From Massilia sp. H6 (GTDB lineage Bacteria > Pseudomonadota > Gammaproteobacteria > Burkholderiales > Burkholderiaceae_D), in NCBI RefSeq assembly GCF_024802625.1, contig NZ_CP103371.1, forward strand, positions 1,488,001-1,552,000: a stretch of DNA of 64,000 bases, in the 5' to 3' direction. Below the pieces are notes generated by a model. The model had not been told where the DNA came from, made no database searches, and saw only the letters and a list, made by a program, of their open reading frames with translations. The number at the start of each line of letters is the position of its first letter. Position 1 is the stretch's first letter. Of the stretch, positions 46,295-55,583 are shown one piece after another. Both the position numbers and the translations under genes were made by a program.

Positions 46295-46789
46295 ATGCTG
46301 CTGCTGCCGCTGCGCTCGCCGCGTCTCGCCTCTCTCGTGCTGCCGCTTCTGTGCACGCTGGTGCCGGGCGGCGTGGTGCAGGCCATGCCTTCGACCTTGG
46401 GGCCGGTGATCGGCCATGCGCTGCTGTGCCGCAGCCAGCTCGACAACCGTTATTTCCACGATTACCTGAGCACCGCCTTCGGACCGGCCTACAAGCGCGA
46501 GGGCGGGGCCTGGTGGTTCAAGGCCGAAGGCGCCGCGCTGTGGGGCGTCGAGGTGAAGGAATTCATGGTCAGCGACGACAGCAACGAACTGGTATTCATC
46601 GCGGCCGTCATGGATGCGACCCCGCTAGAACTGGAGCAGGGCATCCGCACCGCCTACGGCATCCGCTTCAAGCCGGTCGACGCCACGGCGTTTTCCTTGC
46701 GCGTGTCGAACCCGGGCAGCACGATTGCTTATGTGAACGATAAAAGCAAAATATACTGCGCGAAGTTCAAACCGCAGCCGGTGCGCTAG
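46295..46789 (+). CDS. Secreted hypothetical protein (164 aa)
   Basis: The 164-residue protein has a Leu-rich signal peptide (residues ~1-30, ending VVQAMP). The mature part has two Cys (HALLCRSQ and KIYCAKF) that could form a disulfide, and segments RYFHDYLSTAFGPAYKREGGAWWFKAEGAALWGVEVKEFMV. I do not recognise the family. It is 5 bases downstream of the small gene and 11 bases upstream of gspA, so it may belong to the same transcript. Confidence 0.75.
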   Translation: MLLLPLRSPRLASLVLPLLCTLVPGGVVQAMPSTLGPVIGHALLCRSQLDNRYFHDYLSTAFGPAYKREGGAWWFKAEGAALWGVEVKEFMVSDDSNELVFIAAVMDATPLELEQGIRTAYGIRFKPVDATAFSLRVSNPGSTIAYVNDKSKIYCAKFKPQPVR

Positions 46790-46800
46790 CCCCTCCACGC

Positions 46801-48390
46801 ATGTATAACCACTACTTCCAGCTCAAGGGCGCGCCGTTTTCGATCGCGCCCGATCCGCGCTACCTGTTCATGAGCGAGCGTCATCGGGAGGCGCTGGCGC
46901 ATCTGTTGTACGGCATTGGCAGCGGCGGCGGCTTCGTGCTGCTCACCGGCGAGATCGGCGCCGGCAAGACCACCGTGTGCCGCTGCTTCATGGAGCAGCT
47001 GCCCGAGAACTGCCGCCTGGCCTATATCTTCAACCCGCGCCTGAGTGTCGAGGAGCTGTTGCTCAGCGTGTGCGACGAGCTGCGCATCGCGCTGCCGCCG
47101 GCCGCCACGCCACTCAGCCTCAAAGGCTACGTCGATGCGATCAACCGCTACCTGCTGGCATCGCACGCGCAGGGCCTGAACAACGTGCTCGTCATCGACG
47201 AGGCGCAGAACCTGTCGGCCGAGGTGCTCGAGCAGCTGCGGCTGCTGACCAACCTCGAGACCAGCGAGCGCAAGCTGTTGCAGATCATCCTGATCGGCCA
47301 GCCGGAATTGCGCACCATGCTGGCCCGTCCCGATCTGGAGCAGCTGGCGCAGCGCGTGATCGCGCGCTACCACCTGGGACCGCTGTCGGAGCCGGAAACC
47401 GGCGCCTACGTCGGGCATCGGCTGGCGGTGGCCGGTGCCAGCGGCATGCCGTTCCCACCTGCGCTGACGCCCACCATTCATGCCCTGAGCCATGGCGTGC
47501 CGCGCCGCATCAACCTGCTGTGCGACCGCGCGCTGCTGGGCGCCTATGTCGAGAACCGTCCGCAGGTAACCCGCCAGATCCTGGCCAAGGCCGCCACCGA
47601 AGTGTTTGCGGGCGAACCGCTGGCACGCCGCCTGCGCTTGCCGCGGCTAGCCGGCGGCGTGCTGGCCGCGCTGGCCGTGGCGTCGGTGGCTGCCGCGGCC
47701 TGGCAGATCTTGCCCGAGCGCGCGACCATCCCGGTGGTCGCGGCGCCGGCGGCCGCAAGGGTAGGCGCGGCGGTGCCGCCGTTCCCCCCGGTGCAGGCCG
47801 ACGAGCAAGAAGCGCTGCGTGAACTGGCGCTGCTGTGGGGGCAACAGCTCGAAGGCGCTGCTTCTTGCGAAGCGGCCCAGCGCCTGGGGTTGCGCTGTCA
47901 CCAGGGCCGCGGCGGCCTGTACGAGCTGCGCCAGCTGGACCGGCCCGCCGTCGTCACCCTGCACGACGGGCCGCGCACCGGCTATGCGGTGCTGGCGGCG
48001 CTGGATGCCCAGGGCGTGGTCCTGGGCGCCGGCGCCCGCCGCGAGCGCATCGACCTGGCCACTTTTGTTAGCCGTTTCGGCGGCGAATTCACGACCCTCT
48101 GGCGCATGCCGCGCGGTTTCCGCGAGCAGCTGTCCGAAGGCGACCGCGGCGCCGATGTCGACTGGCTCGCCGCGCAGCTGGCCAGGGATCAAGCTGCACC
48201 GGCGCCGGCGGCCGGGCGCGCCTTCGATGCCGACATGCGGCAATGGCTGCAGCGCTTCCAGGCCGCGCACAACCTCAAGGCGGACGGCGTGGCCGGCCCG
48301 CGCACCACCATGCGCCTGAACCAGGTCTCGGGCGTGCCCGAGCCACGCCTGCTGGGCGCCAGCCTGGCAGCAGCCGGCACCGGAAAATAA
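46801..48390 (+). CDS. gspA: ExeA/GspA-like ATPase of the type II secretion pathway
   Basis: The 529-residue protein has an AAA ATPase domain with Walker A GEIGAGKTT and Walker B LVIDEAQNL, plus the MYNHYFQLKGAPFSIAPDPRYLFMSERHREALAHLLYGI start typical of ExeA. A membrane helix lies near residues 283-300. The periplasmic part ends in a peptidoglycan-binding domain (QWLQRFQAAHNLKADGVAGPRTTMRLNQ). ExeA/GspA with GspB helps the secretin pass through or anchor to peptidoglycan. gspB follows directly, but no other gsp genes are in the window. Confidence 0.92.
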   Translation: MYNHYFQLKGAPFSIAPDPRYLFMSERHREALAHLLYGIGSGGGFVLLTGEIGAGKTTVCRCFMEQLPENCRLAYIFNPRLSVEELLLSVCDELRIALPPAATPLSLKGYVDAINRYLLASHAQGLNNVLVIDEAQNLSAEVLEQLRLLTNLETSERKLLQIILIGQPELRTMLARPDLEQLAQRVIARYHLGPLSEPETGAYVGHRLAVAGASGMPFPPALTPTIHALSHGVPRRINLLCDRALLGAYVENRPQVTRQILAKAATEVFAGEPLARRLRLPRLAGGVLAALAVASVAAAAWQILPERATIPVVAAPAAARVGAAVPPFPPVQADEQEALRELALLWGQQLEGAASCEAAQRLGLRCHQGRGGLYELRQLDRPAVVTLHDGPRTGYAVLAALDAQGVVLGAGARRERIDLATFVSRFGGEFTTLWRMPRGFREQLSEGDRGADVDWLAAQLARDQAAPAPAAGRAFDADMRQWLQRFQAAHNLKADGVAGPRTTMRLNQVSGVPEPRLLGASLAAAGTGK

Positions 48391-48392
48391 CG

Positions 48393-49061
48393 ATGTCGTA
48401 CATCCTCGAAGCCCTCAAGAAGGCCCAGGCCGAACGCCAGCTCGGCAACGCCCCCACCATCCATGCGCCGGCGCCCTCGTATGCACCGCCGGCGTCGGGC
48501 GGCAACCGCAAGGCGCTGCTGATCGGCCTTGGGGCCGGTGCGCTGGCGGTGGCCGCGGCGGCGCCGTTCGTGCTGCGCCAGCCGGCAGTCGTGCCGGCCG
48601 TGCAGGTGGCAGCTAGCGCCGCGCCGGTGCCGGCCGCCGCGATCGCCGTGCCGGCGCCGGACGTTGCGCCGCCGAGGCAAGCCGCAGCCCGCGTCGAACC
48701 GCCACGGCAATCCAAGCCCGAACCCGAACCCGAACCTCGGCGCCGCGCCACAGCCGTCGCAGCCGTGCCGGAGCCGGCGCCTGCCGCCCGGCCTGCGGCC
48801 GCGCTCCCGGTCGATCCACCGGGTGCCGACGACAGCGTCGGCCCGGCGCAGTCGCTGCCCGAGGCGGTGCAGCGCGAGCTCCCGACGGTAGCCTTTGGCG
48901 GCTATATCTATTCGCCGAATCCGGCCGAGCGCCTGCTCCTGGTGGACAAGACGCTGCGCCGCGAAGGCGAAGAAGTCGCCCCCGGGCTGGTGCTGGAACG
49001 CCTGCTGCCGAAGGCGGCAATCCTGAACTTCCGTGGTTACCGCTACCGTGTCGCTTACTGA
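48393..49061 (+). CDS. gspB: GspB-like general secretion pathway protein
   Basis: The 222-residue protein starts [18 protein letters not shown], the standard GspB/ExeB start, and has one membrane helix ([22 protein letters not shown], ~38-60). A Pro/Ala/Glu-rich periplasmic linker (residues ~62-150) leads to the C-terminal T2SSB domain ([53 protein letters not shown]). It begins two bases after the gspA stop. ExeB partners ExeA. Confidence 0.9.
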   Translation: MSYILEALKKAQAERQLGNAPTIHAPAPSYAPPASGGNRKALLIGLGAGALAVAAAAPFVLRQPAVVPAVQVAASAAPVPAAAIAVPAPDVAPPRQAAARVEPPRQSKPEPEPEPRRRATAVAAVPEPAPAARPAAALPVDPPGADDSVGPAQSLPEAVQRELPTVAFGGYIYSPNPAERLLLVDKTLRREGEEVAPGLVLERLLPKAAILNFRGYRYRVAY

Positions 49062-49671
49062 ATCACATCCAAACTTACACCCGGACTCACACCCGGACCC
49101 TGGCGCGCGCCGCGGCCCGGTGCTGGGCGTGGTCGGCTGGTCCGGCAGCGGCAAGACAACGCTGCTCGAGCACCTGATCGGGCGGCTGGCGGGGCAGGGG
49201 CTGCGCGTGAATATCGTCAAACACAGCCATCACGACATCGAGCTCGAAGCGCCGCGCAAGGACAGCGCCCGCCTGCGCATGGCCGGCGCGGCCGAGGTCA
49301 TGATCGCGTCGCCCTACCGCGTGGCGATCCTGCGCGAACTGCGCGGCGCGGCCGAACCTTCGCTGGCCGAGCACCTCGCACGGCTGGCCCCGGCCGACCT
49401 CACGCTGGTAGAAGGCTATAAATGGGAGCGCATCCCCAAGCTGGAAGTATTCCGGCCGGTGCTGGGCAAACCGGCCTTGTACCCGGACGATGCCGACATC
49501 ATCGCCGTGGTCTCCGACCTGCCGTCTCCCGGCGCCCTTGCCGGGAGGGCCTGGCTCGACCTGAACGATCCGGACCGGGTGCTCGCCTGGCTGGCCGGCT
49601 GGATGCGCAGCAATCCTCAAGTTCCGTTCGCGGCTGCCGATAACGGTAGAGTCGCCTCAATCGGAGAATGA
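49048..49671 (+). CDS. mobB: Molybdopterin-guanine dinucleotide biosynthesis protein B
   Basis: The ~207-residue protein has the MobB P-loop [40 protein letters not shown] and the later [23 protein letters not shown] and [17 protein letters not shown]. MobB binds GTP and aids MobA in attaching GMP to the molybdenum cofactor. The start is uncertain: GTG at 49048 is used, overlapping gspB by 14 bases; GTG at 49033 is possible. The first ~25 residues are His/Pro-rich and variable. mobA is not in the window. Confidence 0.88.
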   Translation: MSLTESHPNLHPDSHPDPGARRGPVLGVVGWSGSGKTTLLEHLIGRLAGQGLRVNIVKHSHHDIELEAPRKDSARLRMAGAAEVMIASPYRVAILRELRGAAEPSLAEHLARLAPADLTLVEGYKWERIPKLEVFRPVLGKPALYPDDADIIAVVSDLPSPGALAGRAWLDLNDPDRVLAWLAGWMRSNPQVPFAAADNGRVASIGE

Positions 49672-49672
49672 T

Positions 49673-49870
49673 ATGGATGTCTCGAACATTGCCAAGCTGT
49701 CCACCAGCCTGGCCGAAACGGGTACCCGCCAGGAAGTAAGCCTGGCTGTCTTCAAGAAGGCCCAGCAGATCGACGCCGCAACCGCCACCCAGCTACTCGA
49801 CGCGCTGCCGGCGGTGCCATCGGCAAACTTGCCGGCGCACCTGGGAAACAAGATCAACACGACGGCTTGA
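49673..49870 (+). CDS. YjfB-family putative motility protein
   Basis: The 65-residue protein MDVSNIAKLSTSLAETGTRQEVSLAVFKKAQQID matches the small YjfB family, sometimes linked to motility by genome context. It is likely cytoplasmic and helical. The ATG at 49673 lies two bases past the mobB stop, with GGAGA upstream inside the end of mobB, so they are coupled. Confidence 0.8.
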   Translation: MDVSNIAKLSTSLAETGTRQEVSLAVFKKAQQIDAATATQLLDALPAVPSANLPAHLGNKINTTA

Positions 49871-49981
49871 TTGCGGCGCCAGGCGACTCGGGCCGCGACG
49901 TTCTGGCGTGGCTCCCGCCCTTGCTTCTTTGCCCCACCTGATAAATACTGTCCCCTTCCATTCCAGAGCCGGAGTAGCAGC

Positions 49982-50284
49982 ATGAATAACCGTCACGCCC
50001 TGATCGCCGCCGCCCTCGCCAGCGTCTGCGCCACCCAAGCCGCCGCGCAGGACATGGGGGCGCCGAAGGCCGACCAGGAAGCCTGCTACGGGGTCGCCAA
50101 GGCCGGCCAGAACGACTGCGGCACCGCCACCCATGGCTGCGCCGCCGCTGCCAAGACCGACAACGACCCGAACGAATGGAAGTTCGTTGCCAAGGGCACG
50201 TGCACCAGCATCGGCGGCGCGCTCGTTCCAGGCAAGGCGCAGCCGGCCAAGGCTGAACCGGCCGCGCCGGCGCCGCAGAAATAA
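49982..50284 (+). CDS. bufA: Bufferin precursor (DUF2282, BufA1-like)
   Basis: The 100-residue protein has a Sec signal peptide (residues 1-22, ending ATQAAAQ) and the DUF2282 core [20 protein letters not shown]...KGTCTSIGG with four Cys at 35, 46, 53 and 74. In the characterised Caulobacter bufferins these Cys are modified to thiooxazoles or form disulfides, giving a copper-binding secreted peptide. The C-terminal tail (residues ~82-100) is Lys/Ala/Pro-rich. A GGAG lies nine bases before the ATG. The modification gene follows after 4 bases. Confidence 0.9.
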   Translation: MNNRHALIAAALASVCATQAAAQDMGAPKADQEACYGVAKAGQNDCGTATHGCAAAAKTDNDPNEWKFVAKGTCTSIGGALVPGKAQPAKAEPAAPAPQK

Positions 50285-50288
50285 ACCG

Positions 50289-52028
50289 ATGTCGGTCGCG
50301 CCCGCGGGCGCCAGCATGAAGGCCGGGGTCGGCTTGCGCGCGCCGCATTACCGCGCCTTTCTTGAAGCACGACCGGCGCTCGGCTTCATCGAAGTCCATA
50401 GCGAAAACTACCTGGCCCGCACCGGCTGGGACTGGCATGTACTGGCTACGCTGCGGCGCGACTACCCGGTCAGCCTGCATGGCGTGGGCCTGGGCCTGGG
50501 CTCGGCGCGCGGCTTTTCGCAAGAGCACCTGGCGCGCGTGTGCGCGCTGGCCGAGGCGGTCGATCCTTTCCTCGTCTCCGAACACCTGAGCTGGGGCGCA
50601 CTGGCCGGCCGCCAGCTCCACGACCTGCTGCCCGTCACGCTCACACCTTCGACGCTGGCGCTGGTGTGCGAACGCGTCGAGCGGGTGCAGGATGCCCTTG
50701 GCCGCCGGCTGCTGCTCGAAAACGTCTCGACCTATGTCCGCTTTCGCGCGGATGCGATGAGCGAGGCGCAATTCTTGGTGGAGCTGGCGCGCCGCACCGG
50801 CTGCGGCATCTTGCTCGATGTGAATAATCTCTACGTCAACCAGCACAACCACGGCGCCGACGCCCTGGCCGCGCTCGATGCGCTCGCGGCGCTGCCGCCG
50901 GGCAGCGTCGGCGAAATCCACCTGGCCGGCCACCTGGCCACGCCGCTGGCGCTGCTGGACCACCACGGCGCGCCAGTGGCCGAGCCGGTGTGGCAGCTGT
51001 ACCGCGCCGCACTCGAGCGCTTCGGCCGGGTACCGACCCTGGTCGAATGGGATGCCGAACTGCCCGCGCTCGATATTCTGCTGGCCGAGGCGGCGCGGGC
51101 CGACGCCGTCGCCCACGATGTCGCGCCGGCGCAGCCCGCGCCACCCGCGACCGCGCCGGCAGCGCCGGCAGCGCCGGCATGGGGGCGGCACACCGCAAGC
51201 GACGACGACCTGGCGGAACTCCAGCAGCAATTCGGCGACGCGTTGCTCGATCGCCGTCACGAAGCCAGCCTGGCGCCGCTGCTGGCAGCGGGTGGGGTAG
51301 AGCGCTTGACGTTTTACCGCGGCAACCTGGCCGCTGGCTGGGAGCGCGCGCTGGGCGAGGCTTTTCCGGTCGTTCGCCAACTCGTCGGCGAAGAATTCTT
51401 CCAGGGACTGGCGCGCGTCTATGGTAAGGCAACGCCCTTGCACGACCCCGACCTGGCCGGCTTCGGCGTGCACTTTGCGGGTTTCCTGGACGGTTTCGCC
51501 CCGGCCGCCAGCTTGCCCTATCTGCCCGACATGGCGCGCCTGGAATGGGCGGTTCACCGCGCCTGCCTGGCGCCGGACGCGGCACCGGCTTGCATCGAGG
51601 TGCTGGCGCAGCTGTCGCCGCAGGCGCTGGCCGCCGTCCGCTTCACCCTGCACCCGAGCCTGGCGCTGCTGCGTAGCCGCTGGGCAGTGGTGCCGTTATG
51701 GCAGGCGCACCAGGCCGGTGGGCCGGCGCTGCCGTCACAGGTGCAGGTGCCCTGCGTGGCGCTGGTGCTGCGGCCGCGCTGGGCGGTCCAGGTGGTGGAG
51801 CTCGATCGGCTGGAAGGTGTCGTGCTGGAGCAGTTACTGGCGGGCGCCAGTTTTGGCGAGGCGCTCGATGCCATGCTGGCCTGCGCGGCAGACGGGAAAG
51901 AAGAATCGGGCGGGGCTGCGCCGGACATTGGCGCCATGCTGCAAGGCTGGTTCAAGCTCGGCGTGGTGGTGTCGGTAGTGACGGGCCCGCAAGGCGCGGC
52001 GCCCGCCGGGGCCGGCCAGCCGGCTTAA
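50289..52028 (+). CDS. bufBC: Fused bufferin maturation protein: DUF692 (BufB/MbnB-like) + DUF2063 (BufC-like)
   Basis: The 579-residue protein joins two proteins that are normally separate. Residues ~10-272 are a DUF692 TIM-barrel with probable metal ligands: H37/E39 (EVHSEN), H64 (SLHG), H99 (SEHLSW), E144 (LLENV), D177/N180 (LLDVNNL), H211/H215 (IHLAGH) and E253/D255 (EWDAE). A Pro/Ala linker (~279-298) precedes a DUF2063 domain (~305-560) with [34 protein letters not shown]692 enzymes are iron-dependent and convert Cys to heterocycles; DUF2063 binds the precursor. There is no frameshift; the linker is continuous. No bufD-type DoxX gene follows. Confidence 0.9.
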   Translation: MSVAPAGASMKAGVGLRAPHYRAFLEARPALGFIEVHSENYLARTGWDWHVLATLRRDYPVSLHGVGLGLGSARGFSQEHLARVCALAEAVDPFLVSEHLSWGALAGRQLHDLLPVTLTPSTLALVCERVERVQDALGRRLLLENVSTYVRFRADAMSEAQFLVELARRTGCGILLDVNNLYVNQHNHGADALAALDALAALPPGSVGEIHLAGHLATPLALLDHHGAPVAEPVWQLYRAALERFGRVPTLVEWDAELPALDILLAEAARADAVAHDVAPAQPAPPATAPAAPAAPAWGRHTASDDDLAELQQQFGDALLDRRHEASLAPLLAAGGVERLTFYRGNLAAGWERALGEAFPVVRQLVGEEFFQGLARVYGKATPLHDPDLAGFGVHFAGFLDGFAPAASLPYLPDMARLEWAVHRACLAPDAAPACIEVLAQLSPQALAAVRFTLHPSLALLRSRWAVVPLWQAHQAGGPALPSQVQVPCVALVLRPRWAVQVVELDRLEGVVLEQLLAGASFGEALDAMLACAADGKEESGGAAPDIGAMLQGWFKLGVVVSVVTGPQGAAPAGAGQPA

Positions 52029-52309
52029 TGAAAGGCGCGCAGGATGCGCTGCTCGCCAGAGTAGATCTGGAAGCGTTCGTTGGCGGCGCGGGTGGCGGCC
52101 ATCATGCGCTCGAGCTGGGCGTCTTCGAAGCGCGCCAGTTCTTCGTTGGCCGCTTCCAGGGCCAGCGCCAGCTTGGCACGGGCGTTCTGGTATAGCGCGC
52201 TGGTGTAGTGATCGGTGTTCTTGAGCAGTTCTTCGGCGTTTTCTATCACCATACGCAGATCGCCGATGAGCTGCTGTTGCGATTGCGCGCACTGGTTAGG
52301 GGTTTCCAT
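52025..52309 (-). CDS. DUF883-like (ElaB/YqjD-type) helical protein without membrane anchor
   Basis: The 94-residue protein reads as a continuous helix ([60 protein letters not shown]), like the N-terminal part of ElaB/YqjD proteins that bind ribosomes in stationary phase. The C-terminal membrane helix of those proteins is absent. It overlaps the end of the fused buf gene by four bases on the opposite strand. Confidence 0.75.
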   Translation of the reverse strand: METPNQCAQSQQQLIGDLRMVIENAEELLKNTDHYTSALYQNARAKLALALEAANEELARFEDAQLERMMAATRAANERFQIYSGEQRILRAFH

Positions 52310-52443
52310 TGCTTCACCTTTTGCCGTTGATATTTGTCGATGCCTGATGACTTAAAATATAAACAAGGAAGCCCCGTTCTGTTTGTTAGCGCGCAAACAT
52401 AAGCCCGCCAATAAACCGTAATTCTGCAGCCGTCTATCGCCCT

Positions 52444-52656
52444 TTATTGCACGCGAATCTGTACATCGCCCAGCGTTACCAGCTGGCCGCGGCGGATCTT
52501 GGCTGTCTTGCGGAGCTCTTGCTTGCCGTCGACCGACACGTCGCCGCTGGCGACCATGTGCTTGCCGGCGCCGCCGCTGTCGGCCAGGCCTACCAGCTTG
52601 AGCAGCTGGTTGATCTCGACGAATTCTGATGTCAAATCGAAAACTATTTTTTGCAT
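52444..52656 (-). CDS. Small S4-domain RNA-binding protein (YbcJ-like)
   Basis: The 70-residue protein is a single S4 domain: FVEINQLLKLVGLADSGGAGKHMVASGDVSVDGKQELRKTAKIRRGQLVTLGD. It matches the small YbcJ family, which is thought to bind RNA; the target is unknown. The ATG at 52656 is followed on the other side by fumC, 66 bases upstream on the same strand. Confidence 0.9.
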   Translation of the reverse strand: MQKIVFDLTSEFVEINQLLKLVGLADSGGAGKHMVASGDVSVDGKQELRKTAKIRRGQLVTLGDVQIRVQ

Positions 52657-52722
52657 TCTATCCTCGGGCTGGGTAAGGGGGGCGTACGATTGATGAGCGC
52701 CTGGGGGGAATCGATCGTGCGC

Positions 52723-54126
52723 TTACTCGACCACATCGGGCCGGGTCATGTCGATTGGCACGATCCACTGATCAAATTGCTGCGCGTTGACGAAACCGGA
52801 CTGCAACGCGGCCTGGCGCAGTGTCAGGCCCTCGTGCGACGCGGTCTTGGCGATCTGGGCGGCGCGATCATACCCGATGTGCGGGGCCAGTGCAGTCACC
52901 AGCATCAGCGATTTTTCCATCAGCTCGGCGATGCGATCGTGGTTGGGCTCGATACCCTGGGCGCAATGGGTGTCGAAGGAACGCATGCCGTCGGCCAGCA
53001 GGCGCGCGCTTTGCAGAAAATTATGCGCGATCATGGGCTTGAACACGTTCAGCTCGAAATTGCCCTGCGAGCCACCGACCGTGATGGCCACGTCGTTGCC
53101 GAACACCTGGCAGCACAGCATGGTCAGCGCTTCGCACTGGGTCGGATTCACCTTGCCAGGCATGATCGAGCTGCCCGGTTCGTTCTCGGGGATGCTGATC
53201 TCGCCCAGGCCCGAGCGCGGGCCCGATGCCATCCAGCGCACGTCGTTGGCGATCTTCATCAGCGCGGTGGCCAGGGTTTTCAGTGCGCCGTGGCTGGATA
53301 CCAGGGCATCGTGCCCGGCCAGCGCCATGAACTTGTTCGGCGCGGTCTTGAACGCCAGTCCGGTGAGCGAGGCCAGTTCGGCGGCAATGCGCTGCGCAAA
53401 GTCGGGGTGGGCGTTCAGGCCGGTGCCCACGGCCGTGCCGCCGGCCGCCAGGGCCAGCAGGCCGGGCAAGCTGGAGCGGATCGCGCTTTCGGCAAATTCG
53501 AGCTGGGCGACATAGCCCGAGAATTCCTGGCCCAGGGTCAGCGGGGTGGCGTCCTGCAGGTGCGTGCGGCCGATCTTGACGATGTCGTCGAAGTCGCGCG
53601 ATTTGCGCAGCAAGGTCGAGCGCAGCTGGCCCAGCGCCGGCAGCAGGTTTTTCGCGACGGCCACGGCCGCCGCCACGTGCATGGCAGTGGGGAAGATGTC
53701 GTTCGACGATTGCCCCATGTTGACATGGTCGTTCGGGTGCAGCAGGCGTTGCTCGCCGCGCTCGCCGCCCATGAGCTCCGAGCCGCGGTTGGCCAGCACC
53801 TCGTTCATGTTCATGTTGCTCTGGGTGCCGGACCCGGTTTGCCAGACCGCCAGCGGGAATTGGTCCGGGTGTTCGCCGGCCAATACTTCGTCGGCGGCGC
53901 GGATGATGGCGCCGGCCTTGTCGGAGGGCAGCTTGCCCAGCGAGCGGTTGACGGCGGCCGCAGCGCGCTTGACCTGGGCCAGCGCGGCGACCAGTTCCGG
54001 CGCCATGCGTTCGGTCGAAATATGGAAATGGTGTAGCGAACGCTGGGTCTGCGCGCCCCAAAGACAGTCTGCCGCTACCTCGATCGGGCCGAAACTGTCT
54101 TTTTCAATCCTGTTTTCCATGGGCAT
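52723..54126 (-). CDS. fumC: Class II fumarate hydratase
   Basis: The 467-residue protein interconverts fumarate and malate in the TCA cycle without an iron-sulfur cluster. Diagnostic segments are [57 protein letters not shown] and the signature [11 protein letters not shown], which carries the flexible catalytic loop. The start is ATG at 54126; an ATG two codons later is also possible. It is divergent from the FimV-like gene. Confidence 0.96.
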   Translation of the reverse strand: MPMENRIEKDSFGPIEVAADCLWGAQTQRSLHHFHISTERMAPELVAALAQVKRAAAAVNRSLGKLPSDKAGAIIRAADEVLAGEHPDQFPLAVWQTGSGTQSNMNMNEVLANRGSELMGGERGEQRLLHPNDHVNMGQSSNDIFPTAMHVAAAVAVAKNLLPALGQLRSTLLRKSRDFDDIVKIGRTHLQDATPLTLGQEFSGYVAQLEFAESAIRSSLPGLLALAAGGTAVGTGLNAHPDFAQRIAAELASLTGLAFKTAPNKFMALAGHDALVSSHGALKTLATALMKIANDVRWMASGPRSGLGEISIPENEPGSSIMPGKVNPTQCEALTMLCCQVFGNDVAITVGGSQGNFELNVFKPMIAHNFLQSARLLADGMRSFDTHCAQGIEPNHDRIAELMEKSLMLVTALAPHIGYDRAAQIAKTASHEGLTLRQAALQSGFVNAQQFDQWIVPIDMTRPDVVE

Positions 54127-54167
54127 GTCCTGTCGAATGCGATACTGGGATTAAAGAGTTTATCGCA

Positions 54168-55274
54168 ATGTCCGTTAATGACGCTTGGGCTTCATTTTTG
54201 GCGTTCGATATGGCTTGCCGCCTTTTACTGTTATTGCTGTGTACGCTGCTGGGCGCCGGGCCCGGACCGGCCCAGGCCGCCGAGCTCGGTGAGCCGCGCG
54301 TGAGCTCCTTCATCGGCCAGCCGCTGGTGGCCGATATCGAATTGATCATGCTCGAAGACGCCGCCGCGCCGGTCCGGGTGCGCCTGGCGCATCCGGACGT
54401 CTACCACGGCGCAAACGTCGGTATGCCACCCGTGTTGTCGACGCTGACATTTTCCGTGATGCGGCGCGAGGGGCGCCAGTTCCTGCACATTACCTCGCTC
54501 AAACCGGTCGAACCGGCGCACCTGCACCTGTACCTGGAGCTGGTCGACGGCGCGCAGCGCAGCGTGCGCCTGGCAACCCTGTGGCTGTCGCCCGATCCGC
54601 AGCCAGCGCCGGCGCCTTTGGTAGTGGCGGCCGTGCCGCCGGTCGTGGCCAGCGCAGCGGTACCCGAGCCGCGTCAGCTGCGGATGGAAGCGCCCGTGCC
54701 CGCGCCGGTCCGTCCACAGCCAGCCGTGGTTGCCGCGCCGCGCCTGGCCAGGGCAATCGCGCCGCCCCCAGCCAGGCCGGTGCCGGTGCCGGTGCCGGCA
54801 GCGTTGGTCGCGCTTGCACCGGCGCCCGCCGCCTGCGCGCCGCAAGCCAATCCCGAACAAAACACCTGCGCCGTGCTGGAGGCGAAGAATGCCGCGCTGC
54901 TCGGGCAGCTCGACGGGCTCGAAGACAAGGTCAAGCTGCTGCAGGTAGCGGTCGGCGCGGCACCGACCCCCGCGGCGGCGGCGGGGCCGGCCGCCGCACC
55001 GATCAAGCCGAAGAAGAACCAGCCCGCCGCGCCGCCGCAGGCCGCTACGCCATGGCTGCTGGTCGCCAGCGCCATCGCCGGCCTGCTGCTACTGATTGCC
55101 GGCGCAGTAATGCTATGGCGCCGCAGCAAGAAGGGCAAGGGTGGCGCTACGGCGCGCCATGTGGAGCCGACCGTGCCCCTGGGCGCGCGCCTGAAAGCGC
55201 GGCTGGGCGGCTTGGGCAAGACGGCAAAGGCGACGCCAGCCGCCGCCGCGCACAACTCGTCTACACAAGCTTGA
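54168..55274 (+). CDS. FimV N-terminal-domain protein, short form
   Basis: The 368-residue protein has a signal peptide (about residues 15-38) and then the FimV N-terminal pattern AELGEPRVSSFIGQPLVADIELIMLED. It continues with FSVMRREGRQFLHITSLKPVEPAHLHLYLELVDG. A long Ala/Pro/Val linker (~145-240), a short coiled-coil (NTCAVLEAKNAALLGQLDGLEDKVKLLQ) and one membrane helix (TPWLLVASAIAGLLLLIAGAVMLW) follow. Full FimV (~900 residues) has cytoplasmic TPRs; these are missing here. Relatives act in type IV pilus assembly and pole organisation. The start could be the ATG at 54210. Confidence 0.85.
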   Translation: MSVNDAWASFLAFDMACRLLLLLLCTLLGAGPGPAQAAELGEPRVSSFIGQPLVADIELIMLEDAAAPVRVRLAHPDVYHGANVGMPPVLSTLTFSVMRREGRQFLHITSLKPVEPAHLHLYLELVDGAQRSVRLATLWLSPDPQPAPAPLVVAAVPPVVASAAVPEPRQLRMEAPVPAPVRPQPAVVAAPRLARAIAPPPARPVPVPVPAALVALAPAPAACAPQANPEQNTCAVLEAKNAALLGQLDGLEDKVKLLQVAVGAAPTPAAAAGPAAAPIKPKKNQPAAPPQAATPWLLVASAIAGLLLLIAGAVMLWRRSKKGKGGATARHVEPTVPLGARLKARLGGLGKTAKATPAAAAHNSSTQA

Positions 55275-55300
55275 TTTTTACGTTATACTTAAATTGTGGT

Positions 55301-55583
55301 CGTTTAGATCACAAACGGCACAGAGGTCTGGCGCAGTCACCAACGATAGCGTGGCGCGGAAAGCAGACAACGTTGAAGAAACGCCTGTGTCCGGAAGCGG
55401 TTCGCATGCCAACTGCGGCAGCGAACGCCGGATGCAACCGGCAAGAGGCGACGCCAGGAGATACCTGGCGCTCGCTCTCCCTCATTCCATGTCCGAGCAT
55501 CGCGCTCGGCAGTTCATGTCCGAGCATTGTGCTCGGCAGTTAGACCCAGGCGCCCGCGGGCGCCGTTGGCGTTTCCAGCCGGG
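55301..55583 (+). ncRNA. Candidate structured RNA element of unknown family
   Basis: Consecutive stems can be drawn. CGTTT (55301-55305)/AAACG (55313-55317). GTCTG-GCGC-CAC (55326-55340) with GTG-GCGC-CAGAC (55351-55368). TCCGG (55390-55394)/CCGGA (55428-55432) enclosing GTTCGC (55400-55405)/GCGAAC (55421-55426). CGCCAGG (55452-55458)/CCTGGCG (55464-55470). Two CCGAGC/GCTCGG stems at 55493-55536. A TATACT box at 55284-55289 could drive it. It could be a long 5' leader for the HDOD gene or a separate RNA. I do not match it to a known riboswitch. Confidence 0.35.
55488..55541 (+). repeat. 27-base tandem duplication with hairpin in each copy
   Basis: Two units, 55488-55514 and 55515-55541, are identical except for two C-to-T changes in the loop. 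Each contains CCGAGC and GCTCGG arms. In the second copy the change adds an A-T pair to the stem. Confidence 0.9.

Noticed and set aside
55448-55470. Sequence resembling a cobalamin-riboswitch B12 box (GCCAGGAGATACCTGGC)
   Set aside because: The rest of the cobalamin aptamer core (GGGAA...GGTG..., GCCACTG) is missing, and the match is just a 7-pair hairpin. Downstream genes have no link to cobalamin.
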